Assembly: GCF_001262505.1 (NCBI RefSeq)
Contig: NZ_KQ410723.1
Span: forward strand, 124,001-188,000
DNA: 64,000 nucleotides
From: Shinella sp. SUS2
GTDB lineage: Bacteria > Pseudomonadota > Alphaproteobacteria > Rhizobiales > Rhizobiaceae
Direction of reading: 5' to 3'
The notes beneath the pieces were generated by a model, which saw only the letters and a program-made list of their open reading frames with translations, had not been told where the DNA came from and did no database searches. The position numbers and the translations under genes are program-made. Positions 15,944-25,288 of the stretch are shown here, piece after piece. Numbering within the stretch: the stretch's first letter is position 1; each line of letters starts with the position of its first letter.

Positions 15944-17272
15944 CTACCAGCGCCGTTCGAAACGGCGGCGCAACAGGATGGCGCCAACATTCATGAGGAT
16001 GAGGAAGATGAGGAGCACGATGATGGCTCCGGAGGTGCGCTCGACGAAGGCGCGTTCCGCCTCGTTGGCCCACATGTAGATCTGCACCGGAAGCGCCGTC
16101 GCAGGGTCCATCGGCGTTGCCGGAACATCGGCGACGAAGGCGACCATGCCGATGAGAAGCAGAGGGGCAGTTTCACCGAGTGCGTGAGCAAGACCGATGA
16201 TCGTGCCTGTCAGGATGCCGGGCATCGCGAGCGGCAGGACATGGTGGAACACGGTCTGCATCTTCGAGGCACCGAGGCCAAGCGCAGCCGAGCGGATCGA
16301 TGGCGGCACGGCTTTCAGCGCGGCACGGGTCGCGATGATGATCGTCGGCAGCGTCATGAGGGTCAGCACCAGGCCGCCGACGAGGGCCGCCGAGCGCGGG
16401 AAGCCCGCGAAGTTGACGAAGACAGCAAGGCCGAGAAGACCGTAGACGATGGACGGCACGGCGGCGAGATTGTTGATGTTCACCTCGATAAGGTCCGTGA
16501 ACCGGTTCTTCGGAGCGAACTCCTCCAGATAGATCGAGGCAGCGACACCGATCGGCAGGGAGAGCACGAGCACGATCAGCATCATGTAGAGCGAGCCGAT
16601 CGCTGCGACACCAACGCCGGCAGCCTCCGGACGGCTCGATGCGCCATTGGTGAAGAGGCCGGTGTTGAAATGTTTGGCGAGCGCGCCGCTTTCGGCGAGC
16701 GTGTTCATCCAGCCGACCTGCTTGTCGGAGACCTTGCGGTTCGTTTCCGGCACGGCGAGGTCGATCTGGCCCTTGAAGGCGGAGTCGAGGTCACCATGGG
16801 CAAGGAACGTCACGGTCTTCGTCGTGCCGATGATCGCGGGATCGGCGGTGACGAGATCGCGCAACTGCACGCGGACGCTGTCCGAAATCATGCCGTTGAC
16901 CGCCTTCAGGCCGGCCCGGTCCTTTTCGTCGACGCCCAGCACCTTGGCGAGCGCATTGCGGGCAACGATCGGGTAGTTCGCCGTAACCAGCTTCTGCGGG
17001 TTGGTGGCACGCTCGTTGTTCTTGTCGATGACCTGTTCGGAGAACTCGACCGGAATGGTGATCATCGTCTGCTGAAACGCGGTGTAGCCCTTGGAGACGA
17101 CCGAAAACAGCAGGAGGAACAGGAAGAGCAGACCGAAGGCAATCGCAGCCATGCCGTAGAGGCGGAAGCGGCGTTCGGCGGCATAGCGGCGACCAAGGCC
17201 GATATCGCGGCGTTCGGGTTTGGCGGCAACGCCGAGGGCGGCCATCGAAGGGCTCGTGGAGACCTGGCTCAT
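15944..17272 (-). CDS. pstA: phosphate ABC transporter permease PstA (long form)
   Basis: At 442 residues it is longer than E. coli PstA (about 296) because of an N-terminal cytoplasmic stretch, a first membrane helix (~38-60) and a ~160-residue periplasmic segment before the permease core. This extended form is usual in rhizobia. The core has five or six membrane helices and an EAA-like loop ([17 protein letters not shown] near residue 325). Its start overlaps the pstC stop by 4 bp (ATGA). Confidence 0.94.
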   Translation of the reverse strand: MSQVSTSPSMAALGVAAKPERRDIGLGRRYAAERRFRLYGMAAIAFGLLFLFLLLFSVVSKGYTAFQQTMITIPVEFSEQVIDKNNERATNPQKLVTANYPIVARNALAKVLGVDEKDRAGLKAVNGMISDSVRVQLRDLVTADPAIIGTTKTVTFLAHGDLDSAFKGQIDLAVPETNRKVSDKQVGWMNTLAESGALAKHFNTGLFTNGASSRPEAAGVGVAAIGSLYMMLIVLVLSLPIGVAASIYLEEFAPKNRFTDLIEVNINNLAAVPSIVYGLLGLAVFVNFAGFPRSAALVGGLVLTLMTLPTIIIATRAALKAVPPSIRSAALGLGASKMQTVFHHVLPLAMPGILTGTIIGLAHALGETAPLLLIGMVAFVADVPATPMDPATALPVQIYMWANEAERAFVERTSGAIIVLLIFLILMNVGAILLRRRFERRW

Positions 17273-18753
17273 TCGTACTGCTCCCGGTATTTGCGCACGA
17301 TGTAGAGGGCGTAGATGTTAAGGCAGAGCGTGATGACGAAGAGCGTAATGCCGAGCGCGAAGGCCACCAGCGTCTGAGGCGAGGTGAATTCGAGGTCGCC
17401 CGTCAGCTGGTTGACGATCTTGACCGTCACCGTCGTCATCGGTTCGAAGGGGTTGAGCTGCATGCGGGCGGCAACACCGGCGGCAAGCACCACGATCATG
17501 GTTTCGCCGACGGCACGCGAGGCGGTCATCAGCAGCGCGCCGACGATGCCCGGCAGGGCGGCCGGCAGGATGACGCGCTTGATGGTCTCCGACCGCGTCG
17601 CGCCGAGGCCGAGCGAACCATCACGCAGGGCGCGCGGAACGGCGGTGATGATATCGTCCGACAGCGAGGAGACATAGGGGATCAGCATGATGCCCATGAC
17701 GATGCCGGCGGTCAGCACGCTCTGCGCCTGGATGAAGTTGGCATAGTTGCCGGTGACGAGGCCGTTCAGCTGGGCGGAGATGTCGCGCAGGAACGGGCCG
17801 ACCGTGATGAGGGCAAAGAAGCCGTACACGATGGTCGGGATGCCGGCGAGCACTTCGAGCAGCGGCTTGGCGATCGAGCGGACCGTGCGCGAGGCGTATT
17901 CCGACATGTAGATGGCGGCGAAGAGACCGACCGGCACGGCGACGAGCATGGCGACGAAGCCGATGTAAAGCGTGCCGGCAAGCAGCGGGATCAGGCCAAA
18001 CTGACCGGAGGAATCCGTGGCACCGGCAGCAGCGAAACGCGGATCCCAGGTCGTACCGAAGAAGAATTCCCAGGCCGGAACCATGTTGAAGAAGCTGATC
18101 GCCTCCGTCGCCATCGAGGCAACGATGCCGACTGTCGTCAGGATCGCGATCGACGAAGCAACGATGAGGCCGACCAGCATGACGCCTTCGACGCGGTTGC
18201 GGGCGCGGAACTTCGGCGCGATCGCGCGGTAGGCGAAAGCGCCGCCGGCAAGTGCGGCAACCACGACCAGGATCGACAGGAAGGTGCTGCTTGCCGTCGT
18301 CATGCGGTTGAGATCGTCGGCAGCCGTCAGCATGTAGGGCGCAGGATCCGCGGCGAGCGGCACGCCCTTGCTGCCGAGCACCTGGCGGGCGGCGGCACCG
18401 TCCTTGAACAGCGCATCGCGCTCCTCGGCGGAGAGCAACTTGAAGCCGCGGGCGATGGCGCCGATCATGTTGTAGTTGAGGTTCTGCGTCGCCTGCGGCT
18501 CGGCCTTCACCTCATCGGGAAAGCCGGCGCGAACCGTCGAGCCGATATAGATCGGGCTCGCGATGATCCAGACCAGCAGGAGGGCGATGGCCGGAAGCAT
18601 GGACCAGATGGCGACGAAGGAGCCGTAGTAACCCGGCCGGGAATGAAGATTGGAAAGTTTGCCGCCGGCAAGCGCGTTGGCGCGCCAGCTGCCAATAAGA
18701 TAGCCCACCACGCCGATCACGGCGACGACGAGCAGAAGAAGGGAAATACTCAT
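17269..18753 (-). CDS. pstC: phosphate ABC transporter permease PstC (long form)
   Basis: This 494-residue permease is also of the extended type. Two N-terminal helices (~2-20, ~45-68) and a soluble segment (~70-155) come before the permease core. The core carries the EAA-like loop RALRDGSLGLGATRSETIKR near residue 385. The C-terminal helix ends in [11 protein letters not shown]. It forms the phosphate channel with PstA. It lies 120 bp downstream of pstS and overlaps pstA by 4 bp. Confidence 0.94.
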   Translation of the reverse strand: MSISLLLLVVAVIGVVGYLIGSWRANALAGGKLSNLHSRPGYYGSFVAIWSMLPAIALLLVWIIASPIYIGSTVRAGFPDEVKAEPQATQNLNYNMIGAIARGFKLLSAEERDALFKDGAAARQVLGSKGVPLAADPAPYMLTAADDLNRMTTASSTFLSILVVVAALAGGAFAYRAIAPKFRARNRVEGVMLVGLIVASSIAILTTVGIVASMATEAISFFNMVPAWEFFFGTTWDPRFAAAGATDSSGQFGLIPLLAGTLYIGFVAMLVAVPVGLFAAIYMSEYASRTVRSIAKPLLEVLAGIPTIVYGFFALITVGPFLRDISAQLNGLVTGNYANFIQAQSVLTAGIVMGIMLIPYVSSLSDDIITAVPRALRDGSLGLGATRSETIKRVILPAALPGIVGALLMTASRAVGETMIVVLAAGVAARMQLNPFEPMTTVTVKIVNQLTGDLEFTSPQTLVAFALGITLFVITLCLNIYALYIVRKYREQYE

Positions 18754-18873
18754 TGAGGAAATTCTCCCGGCGAGACCACCCGCCCCGACCTTTCGACAGA
18801 CGCGGGCAAAACCGCCCGAAAGAGAGCGGCCGGCGCGGCCTCTCCTGAGAGAAACCGCGCCGGCCGAAGCCAG

Positions 18874-19908
18874 TTACATGATCTTGCCGTCGACGAAGGC
18901 CTTGCGGATCTCTTCGCGCTCGGCATCCGGAGCGGCGACGAGGCCGTATTCAGCCAGCGGGGAGTCCGGGCCGATCATGTCGTCGCTCGTGAAGAACTCG
19001 ACATATTCCTTCAGGCCCGGGATGACGCCGAGATGCGCCTTCTTGACGTAGAAGAACAGCGGACGGGAAACCGGGTATTCGCCGGAAGCGATCGTCTCGG
19101 TCGACGGAACGATGCCGCTGACGGTGGCAACCTTCAGCTTGTCGGCGTTGTTTTCGTAGAAGGACAGACCGAACACGCCGATACCGGACTTGTTGGCGGC
19201 GATACGGGCGAGCGTTTCCGTGTAGTCGCCGTCGATGTCGACAGCCAGACCGTCCTTGCGAACGGCGACGCACTTGGAATGCTGTTCCTTTTCATCGGCA
19301 ACGGCAGCCTTGATGACGTCCTGGGCGCCCGAGTCCTTGCAGCCCTTGGCGAGGATCTTCTCTTCGAAGACTTCGCGGGTGCCGTGCTTTTCGCCCGGGA
19401 TGTAGGCGGCGATTTCGGCGTCCGGCAGGTCCTTGTTGACTTCCGACCACTTCTTGTAGGGGTTGGCAACAAGCTTGCCGTCGACGACGACTTCGGCGGC
19501 GAGCGCCTGGTAGAGATCCTTCGGCTCGAGCTTCAGGTCGGCATTGCCGCTGTCGGTGGCGAAGACGATGCCGTCATAGCCGATCTTGACTTCCTGGATC
19601 TCGGTCACGCCGGCCGCCTTGCAGGCCTCAACTTCGCTGTCCTTGATCGGGCGCGAGGAGTTGGCGATGTCGATGGTGTTCGGGCCGACGCCCTTGCAGA
19701 ATTCCTTCAGACCGCCCGAGGAGCCGCCGGATTCGACGATCGGGGTCTTGAAGTCGGGGAAGGTCTCGCCGAACGTCTCGGCGACAATCTTGGCATAGGG
19801 AAGAACGGTGGAGGAGCCGGCGATCTGGACCTGGTCGCGCGCAACGGCAACGCCTGCGAATGCGGCGGAGGCAACGAGCGCCGCAACAGTGAGCTTAAGA
19901 GATTTCAT
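18874..19908 (-). CDS. pstS: periplasmic phosphate-binding protein
   Basis: A 344-residue protein with a Sec signal peptide (MKSLKLTVAALVASAAFAGVAVA, cleavage near residue 23). The mature start is DQVQIAGSSTVLPY, the phosphate-binding SST motif of PstS. SGGSSGGLKEFC near residue 65 and the ISNSSRPI-like segment IANSSRPIKDSE also fit. It binds phosphate in the periplasm for PstCAB. The gene has its own control region: a Pho-box-like array lies about 100-125 bp upstream of its start. Confidence 0.95.
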   Translation of the reverse strand: MKSLKLTVAALVASAAFAGVAVARDQVQIAGSSTVLPYAKIVAETFGETFPDFKTPIVESGGSSGGLKEFCKGVGPNTIDIANSSRPIKDSEVEACKAAGVTEIQEVKIGYDGIVFATDSGNADLKLEPKDLYQALAAEVVVDGKLVANPYKKWSEVNKDLPDAEIAAYIPGEKHGTREVFEEKILAKGCKDSGAQDVIKAAVADEKEQHSKCVAVRKDGLAVDIDGDYTETLARIAANKSGIGVFGLSFYENNADKLKVATVSGIVPSTETIASGEYPVSRPLFFYVKKAHLGVIPGLKEYVEFFTSDDMIGPDSPLAEYGLVAAPDAEREEIRKAFVDGKIM

Positions 19909-20004
19909 CTGGGTTCTCCCGAAGAGGACATGTGTGGTGCGCTGTTCTGCGCTCTCTGCCGTTGACCGGCGGCTCTTCTCTAGCCCCCGTTCGCCCTCTC
20001 TTTT

Positions 20005-20033
20005 ATGTCAGTTTGACGAAACATTTGTGACAC
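20005..20033 (-). promoter_or_regulatory. Pho-box-like array (three 7-mers, 11-bp period) before pstS
   Basis: Read on the minus strand the region gives GTGTCAC-AAAT-GTTTCGT-CAAA-CTGACAT. These are three heptamers at an exact 11-bp period with A/T-rich 4-bp spacers, compared with the Pho-box unit CTGTCAT (5, 4 and 6 of 7 matches). Spacing and position before pstS make PhoB binding likely. The -10 element is not obvious. Confidence 0.6.
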
Positions 20034-20035
20034 AT

Positions 20036-20085
20036 CAAGCAATTGAAATTGCTTGTCTATTTTTATCGACACGACGAAAGCGTCG
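20036..20085. other. two inverted repeats between phoR and pstS
   Basis: CAAGCAATT (20036-20044)/AATTGCTTG (20047-20055) is a 9-bp perfect palindrome. CGACG-AAAG-CGTCG (20072-20085) is a short hairpin 10 bp past the phoR stop. Neither has a clear T tract on the minus strand, so termination of phoR is uncertain; the first could also be an operator next to the Pho boxes. Confidence 0.4.
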
Positions 20086-20094
20086 CCCTTTGTG

Positions 20095-21390
20095 TCAGAA
20101 CTTGACGGTAAAGACCGTGCCCTTGCCCACCTCGGACTTCACCACGAGACGTGCCCGGTGGCGGGTGAGGATGTGCTTGACGATGGCCAGACCGAGGCCT
20201 GTGCCCTTCTTGGACCGGCTCGCTTCCACGTTAACCCGGTAGAAACGTTCGGTGATGCGCGGCACGTGTTCCGGGGGTATGCCGGGGCCGTAGTCGGTGA
20301 CGGAGAGCTCGACCGGGACAACGCCGCCACCGGACAGAACCACGTCGACCCGCTTGCCTTCCTGGCCGTACTTGCAGGCATTCTCGATGAGGTTTTCAAA
20401 AACCTCGACCAGCTCGTCGCGCTCACCCGGCACAGTGACGGGATGTTTGGGCAGGTCCAGCACGACCTCCACGCCGAGGTCGGAGGCGAGCGGCTGCAGG
20501 CTGTCGCGCACATGGCCGAGCAGCGGCACGAGATCGACGGTCTGGTCCGGCGTCAGGTTCGAGCGCAGCTCAAGGCGGGAGAGCGACAGCAGATCGTCGA
20601 CAAGGCGGCTCATGCGCGTCGCCTGTTCGTGCATGATGCCGAGGAAGCGTTCATGCGCCTTCACGTCGTTCTTGGCCGGCCCCTGCAGGGTCTCGATGAA
20701 GCCGCGCAGCGAGGCGAGCGGCGTGCGCAACTCGTGGCTGGCATTGGCGACGAAATCGGAACGCATGCGATCGATGCGACGCGCCTGCGAGACATCCCGA
20801 AAGGTCAGCAGCCAGAGGGGTTCGCTCATCCGTTCGGCAAGCGGCGCAATGCGCACGACATAGACGGTCTCCGACGGCAGGCGCTCGGCGTGCTCGGTCT
20901 CGCGTGGCTGGCCGCTGGCGATCGCGTCACGCACCATGTCGAGAATACCGGGGGCGCGGATGCGGCCGGCGAGGTCGCTACCCAGCGGAATGGCGCCGAA
21001 GATCGCCTCAGCCGCGCGGTTCTGCAGCTTGACTGTCTCCCGACCCGAAAGCAGCAGGGCGGGCGCATCGAGCGCGCCAAGGACCGCTGCGATGGCGGAA
21101 AGATCGTCCGCGGGCGGTACGACGACCTGAACCTCCGGCACCGGTACCGTGGAGGCCGCCATGGTCCGGCCACCGGTCTCCACCATGCGCCGCTCCGTGC
21201 GCAGCAGGCCAGCGATGACGAGCAGGAGGACGGCGAAGGACACCCAGCCGAGATGCAGGCCCGCAAGCCACATCATGAAGCCGACGAAGACGGCCGAGGC
21301 GATCAGCACCCGTTCGCCCCACAGTTGCGCCGCCAGCCAGCCGAGACCCGTCCGCTGATCCGTCACCGCCACCCATTCCCTCGCAAGCAT
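20095..21390 (-). CDS. phoR: phosphate sensor histidine kinase
   Basis: This 431-residue membrane kinase has two adjacent helices near the N-terminus (~22-60), a PAS-like region (~100-200), the H-box NASHELRTPLASLRGF (His219) and catalytic boxes N (ENLIENACKYG), G1 (VTDYGPGIP) and G2 (KGTGLGLAIVKH). It phosphorylates PhoB when phosphate is scarce. I chose ATG 21390 (MLAREWVAV) because GGAGG lies 5 bp upstream; a further in-frame ATG at 21411 is weaker. It heads the phoR-pst-phoU-phoB block. Confidence 0.92.
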   Translation of the reverse strand: MLAREWVAVTDQRTGLGWLAAQLWGERVLIASAVFVGFMMWLAGLHLGWVSFAVLLLVIAGLLRTERRMVETGGRTMAASTVPVPEVQVVVPPADDLSAIAAVLGALDAPALLLSGRETVKLQNRAAEAIFGAIPLGSDLAGRIRAPGILDMVRDAIASGQPRETEHAERLPSETVYVVRIAPLAERMSEPLWLLTFRDVSQARRIDRMRSDFVANASHELRTPLASLRGFIETLQGPAKNDVKAHERFLGIMHEQATRMSRLVDDLLSLSRLELRSNLTPDQTVDLVPLLGHVRDSLQPLASDLGVEVVLDLPKHPVTVPGERDELVEVFENLIENACKYGQEGKRVDVVLSGGGVVPVELSVTDYGPGIPPEHVPRITERFYRVNVEASRSKKGTGLGLAIVKHILTRHRARLVVKSEVGKGTVFTVKF

Positions 21391-21437
21391 CCTATCCTCC
21401 GCGGCCTCCATCGATTCTCCATGGATAGCGCGGCTTC

Positions 21438-21455
21438 ATGACATGTTTTTCACGG
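21438..21455 (-). promoter_or_regulatory. weak Pho-box-like pair between phoR and ppk2
   Basis: On the minus strand CCGTGAA-AAAC-ATGTCAT gives two heptamers at 11-bp spacing, matching CTGTCAT at 4 and 6 of 7 positions. It sits between the divergent phoR and ppk2 starts, so it could serve either. The match is modest. Confidence 0.3.
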
Positions 21456-21534
21456 TGCGCTTGAATTCGCAATCCGGTTGTGACCACCTTCTGCGACGCG
21501 GCATGCGCCGCACCTCGATTTGAAGGAGTGGACG

Positions 21535-22416
21535 ATGGCGGAAAATGCCGAAAGCCGGGCCGTGGAACTGGATATCGACGGCAAGAAGCGGATCTTCGAT
21601 ATCGACGACCCGAACCTTCCCGACTGGATCGACAATAAGGCCTTCGGCTCCGACGACTACCCTTACGAAAAGAAGCTCGACGACGACGAATACGAGGAAA
21701 CACTCGAACAGCTCCAGATCGAGCTGGTCAAGGTACAGTTCTGGCAGCAGAAGACCGGCAAACGCATCATGGCGGTCTTCGAGGGACGCGACGCGGCGGG
21801 CAAGGGCGGCGCGATCCATGCCACCATGTCCAACATGAACCCGCGTTCGGCCCGCATCGTCGCGCTGACCAAGCCGACCGAAACCGAGCGTGGCCAATGG
21901 TATTTCCAGCGCTATGTCGCGACCTTCCCGACGGCGGGCGAGTTCGTGCTGTTCGACCGCTCCTGGTACAACCGCGCCGGCGTCGAGCCGGTCATGGGCT
22001 TCTGCACGCCAGAGCAGTACGAAAAATTCCTCAAGGCGACACCGCGCTTCGAGAAGATGATCGTCTCCGACGATATCCAGCTCTTCAAGTTCTGGCTCAA
22101 TATCGGCCGAGAAATGCAGCTGAAGCGCTTCCACGACCGCCGGCATGATCCGCTCAAGGTCTGGAAGCTCTCGCCGATGGACATCGCCGCGCTCAACAAG
22201 TGGGATGACTACACCGAAAAGCGCGACCGCATGCTGAAGGAAACCCATACGGACCAGGCACCCTGGACGGTGGTGCGCGGCAACGACAAGCGCCGGGCTC
22301 GCCTCAACCTCATCCGCCACATCCTCACAACGCTCGATTACGAGGGCAAGGACGAGAAGGCGATCGGCGAGATCGACAAGAAGATCGTCGGCGCGGGGCC
22401 AGGCTTCGTCAAATAG
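21535..22416 (+). CDS. ppk2: polyphosphate kinase 2
   Basis: A 293-residue PPK2-family enzyme transferring phosphate between polyphosphate and nucleotides. Walker A is in [15 protein letters not shown] near residue 82. The Walker B/lid region [17 protein letters not shown] is near 140, and [15 protein letters not shown] with the lid arginines is near 200. The start at ATG 21535 follows AAGGAG by 6 bp. Divergent from phoR, which places polyphosphate metabolism next to the phosphate regulon. Nucleotide preference (ADP or GDP) is not readable by eye. Convergent with the next gene, 12 bp away. Confidence 0.95.
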   Translation: MAENAESRAVELDIDGKKRIFDIDDPNLPDWIDNKAFGSDDYPYEKKLDDDEYEETLEQLQIELVKVQFWQQKTGKRIMAVFEGRDAAGKGGAIHATMSNMNPRSARIVALTKPTETERGQWYFQRYVATFPTAGEFVLFDRSWYNRAGVEPVMGFCTPEQYEKFLKATPRFEKMIVSDDIQLFKFWLNIGREMQLKRFHDRRHDPLKVWKLSPMDIAALNKWDDYTEKRDRMLKETHTDQAPWTVVRGNDKRRARLNLIRHILTTLDYEGKDEKAIGEIDKKIVGAGPGFVK

Positions 22417-22428
22417 ACAGCAGCCGGC

Positions 22429-23589
22429 TCATTCGCCCGGCAGGATGCGGACGGCATAGAGGTTCACGCTCGCATCCCCGCCGGTAATGTCGCTGTTGAG
22501 CAGCAGCTGGCCTGGCTCGCTCGGCGAGAGCGAGCCTTCGAACTCCACCTGAAACAGGACGTCGGTACGCTCCGACACCGTGAAACGGTGACGTCCGCAG
22601 CCCCCCATCGTGCCGAAGTCGCATTCGACGGTCACCTGGACCGGCTTGTCACCGACCGCCTGCAGCGTCATGGCGATCGTCGATGTCTTGCCGCCCATTT
22701 CACCGAGAACATCCGGTGATACCGCGATCTCGACCGCGCCGTCACGCTCGGGATTGGTGGACGTGACGCGCACCGCCGGACCTTCGCTCGTGCTCACCGC
22801 CTCGAAACGGCCGGCCGGCCCCGCCGAAAGCTTTTCCGTCTCGGCCGGCGCGAAGACCGCGCGCCAGTCGGCGGTAAAGCGGCTCTGCGTGTCGAGCGCC
22901 TTCTTGATCGGGTCCTCCCCCGCAAAATCCTCGCCCGAGACCGTCGCCGGCGGCGTGGAATTGTCCGCGCCGTTCTGCAACTCCTCGAGCAGACCGCTCG
23001 TCTGCACCCACCAGGCCAGGGCACCGAAGGCGGCAATCAGTGTAGCGACCACCAGCAGGAAGGAGAACAGCCGACCGCGGCGCTTGCGCGGCTTGGCGGC
23101 GCGTTCAGGCTTGAAATCCGTGGCTTCCGCCGCAGCCGCAACGTCGCCGGCGCTCGCCGCCTTGCCGCCCTTGCCAAAGCCATCCGCACGTTCCGGCCGG
23201 ATGGCACCGATATCGCTGGTCGCGGGCCGTTCGGCCTCCACGCGCCGTTCCGTCTCGACACGCGGCCCGGTATCGAGCACCGGCTCAGGCCTTATCTCAC
23301 GTTCGACGCGCATCACCGGCTCCGGCCGCGTCTCGACGACCGGATCCACGCGAACGTCATGATTGGGAATGGCGGCAAGCCCTGCGCGTTCTTCCGCCTC
23401 GATCTGGTGAATGGTCGCTTCCAGCCGGTGGCGCTGGGCGGTGATCGTCTCGGGATCACTGATCTCCTGCTTGCGCAGGCCCGCCTCAAGCGCATTGCGC
23501 GCCGACTGGTAGATGCGCGCCCGAACCTCGGCATTGGCGCGCTCGGAGCGCGCCAGCGCGTTTCTGATTGCCGTTTCCAGTCCGCTCAC
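22429..23589 (-). CDS. single-pass membrane protein of unknown function
   Basis: I do not recognise a named family. The 386 residues divide into an Ala/Arg/Glu-rich helical N-terminal part (1-70, likely coiled coil), a charged repetitive linker rich in Pro/Glu/Arg (80-170), a basic stop (KPRKRRGR) followed by one transmembrane helix (~174-195), and a C-terminal ~190-residue probably periplasmic beta-type domain containing a Cys pair (VECDFGTMGGCGRHRF). The start is GTG 23589 with AAGGG 7 bp upstream. The topology would be N-in/C-out. It stands alone, convergent with ppk2. A role linking cytoplasm and envelope is possible, but no function is claimed. Confidence 0.75.
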   Translation of the reverse strand: MSGLETAIRNALARSERANAEVRARIYQSARNALEAGLRKQEISDPETITAQRHRLEATIHQIEAEERAGLAAIPNHDVRVDPVVETRPEPVMRVEREIRPEPVLDTGPRVETERRVEAERPATSDIGAIRPERADGFGKGGKAASAGDVAAAAEATDFKPERAAKPRKRRGRLFSFLLVVATLIAAFGALAWWVQTSGLLEELQNGADNSTPPATVSGEDFAGEDPIKKALDTQSRFTADWRAVFAPAETEKLSAGPAGRFEAVSTSEGPAVRVTSTNPERDGAVEIAVSPDVLGEMGGKTSTIAMTLQAVGDKPVQVTVECDFGTMGGCGRHRFTVSERTDVLFQVEFEGSLSPSEPGQLLLNSDITGGDASVNLYAVRILPGE

Positions 23590-23914
23590 ATCCGACCCTT
23601 CTGCGGGAACCGCCCAACACGCGGCGAAGATACACCTGTGGAAAGAGCCCTACTTTCCGGCTTTCGTTAGCTTTTGCGTAACGTTTGCCGGGAATTTGCG
23701 CAAGCCTTCCCGCGGAAACTGCCCGCCCTTCACCGGGGAAAAGCGATGGCGGGACGCCGCGCACTCCGCCGAGCCGGACCTTTACGCCGTCCCGGCCGCA
23801 GACCCCGCCCCCTTTTTCTTTCCGGGGGATTCCGGCATCCGTCCGCACATGTGTGTCGCCGCCGGCAGGGAGGCAGCCATCGCCCCTTTTCAGAACACCA
23901 TCCCGCTGCTATGG

Positions 23915-23940
23915 TTTTGACGTTTCCGTAAACGTCAAAA
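23915..23940. promoter_or_regulatory. perfect 11-bp-arm palindrome upstream of the nitronate monooxygenase-like gene
   Basis: Arms TTTTGACGTTT (23915-23925) and AAACGTCAAAA (23930-23940) are perfect, with CCGT between. It ends 16 bp before the start codon, an operator position. The half TTGACGTTT recurs at 30153 before fadD. The pattern resembles sites of MerR-family catabolic regulators such as LiuR; that identification is inference. Apart from this site the 367-bp gap 23590-23956 holds nothing I can assign. Confidence 0.7.
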
Positions 23941-23956
23941 ATACAGGACATCCCTC

Positions 23957-24928
23957 ATGGCCCTGCCCGCGATTCTCAAGGACAAGCTGCGCCTGCCCGT
24001 CGTCGGCGCACCGCTCTTCATCGTCTCACATCCCGCGCTGACCCTCGCACAATGCAAGGCCGGTGTCATCGGCGCCTTTCCGGCCTTGAATGCCCGCCCG
24101 GAATCCCAGCTCGACGAGTGGCTTGCACAGATCACGGAAGGCCTTGCCGCGCACGACGCGAAGAACCCCGATCGCCCCGCCGCCCCCTTTGCCGTCAACC
24201 AGATCGTCCATCGCTCCAACACGCGGCTCGAGCATGACCTTGCCATGTGCGTCAAATACAAGGTGCCTGTCGTCATTTCCTCGCTCGGCGCCGTGCCGGA
24301 GGTGAATGCAGCGATCCATTCCTATGGCGGCATCGTGCTGCACGACGTCATCAACAACCGCCATGCCCAATCGGCGATCCGAAAAGGTGCGGACGGGCTC
24401 ATCGCGGTTGCCGCCGGCGCCGGCGGCCATGCCGGCACGCTCTCGCCCTTCGCCCTGATCCAGGAAATCCGCGAATGGTTCGACGGCCCTCTCCTGCTGT
24501 CCGGCGCGATCGCGACGGGTGGCGCGATCCTCGCGGCCGAAGCGATGGGCGCCGACATGGCCTATATCGGTTCGCCCTTCATCGCGACGAGCGAGGCCCG
24601 CGCCAGTGAAGCCTACAAGCAGATGATCGTCGACAGCGCCGCAGCCGACATCGTCTATTCCAACTATTTCACCGGCATCCACGGCAACTACCTGAAACCT
24701 TCGATCACCGCGGCAGGTCTCGACCCAGACAATCTGCCCGAAGCCGACCCCTCCAAGATGGATTTCGACAAGGCAACGACGGGCGCAAAGGCCTGGAAGG
24801 ACATCTGGGGCTGCGGCCAGGGAATCAGCGCCGTCAAGGCGGTCGCCCCCGTCGAGGATCTCGTCACGCGGCTGGAACACGAGTACCGCACCGCCAAAAA
24901 CCGCATCCTTGCGGCCTCAGCCCCCTGA
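23957..24928 (+). CDS. NAD(P)H-dependent flavin oxidoreductase / nitronate monooxygenase-like
   Basis: This 323-residue TIM-barrel flavoenzyme is of the 2-nitropropane dioxygenase family. It opens with LRLPVVGAPLFIVSHPALTL (FMN-site strand). It has VVISSLGAVPE near residue 100, AVAAGAGGHAGTLSPFAL near 150 (the GGHxG FMN-phosphate motif), LLLSGAIATGGAILAAEAMGADMAYIGSPF near 180 and YSNYFTGIHGNYLK near 235. Family members oxidise nitronates or act as FMN-dependent oxidoreductases or enoyl reductases. The shared operator with fadD hints at a role in fatty- or branched-chain acid catabolism. The exact substrate is unknown. Confidence 0.85.
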   Translation: MALPAILKDKLRLPVVGAPLFIVSHPALTLAQCKAGVIGAFPALNARPESQLDEWLAQITEGLAAHDAKNPDRPAAPFAVNQIVHRSNTRLEHDLAMCVKYKVPVVISSLGAVPEVNAAIHSYGGIVLHDVINNRHAQSAIRKGADGLIAVAAGAGGHAGTLSPFALIQEIREWFDGPLLLSGAIATGGAILAAEAMGADMAYIGSPFIATSEARASEAYKQMIVDSAAADIVYSNYFTGIHGNYLKPSITAAGLDPDNLPEADPSKMDFDKATTGAKAWKDIWGCGQGISAVKAVAPVEDLVTRLEHEYRTAKNRILAASAP

Positions 24929-25044
24929 TTTTGCTATATTGCACGGGAAAAATGCGGAAGTTGAAACTCCCCGCTTGAAATCTCTTCCCATTGCGGTTAT
25001 CAGCGCACCCATTCCGGTCCCGACACGCTTCGGGACCCGGCAAG

Positions 25045-25120
25045 GCCGCTTTAGCTCAGTTGGTAGAGCACGTCATTCGTAATGACGGGGTCACGTGTTC
25101 GAGTCACGTAAGCGGCACCA
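25045..25120 (+). tRNA. tRNA-Thr (CGT)
   Basis: The acceptor stem GCCGCTT/AAGCGGC, D-arm with AGCTCAGTTGGTAGAGC, anticodon stem-loop with loop TTCGTAA (anticodon CGT) and T-arm GTTCGAGTC form a full cloverleaf. The CCA end (25118-25120) is encoded. Flanks 24929-25044 and 25121-25288 contain nothing else I can assign. Confidence 0.95.
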
Positions 25121-25288
25121 CTTCCTTCTCCCCCCGATCTTTCCGTCATAACACGGGCACGCATTAATCGACGCTCTGCGGTCAGAAGACCGTTCATCTG
25201 CTTTGCACCGCAAACGGCCTCCACTTGGGGCATCACCCGGCATCTGCGTGCCATAGCCCGCTGCAAGTGAAGGGCCGATCCGCCCGCG

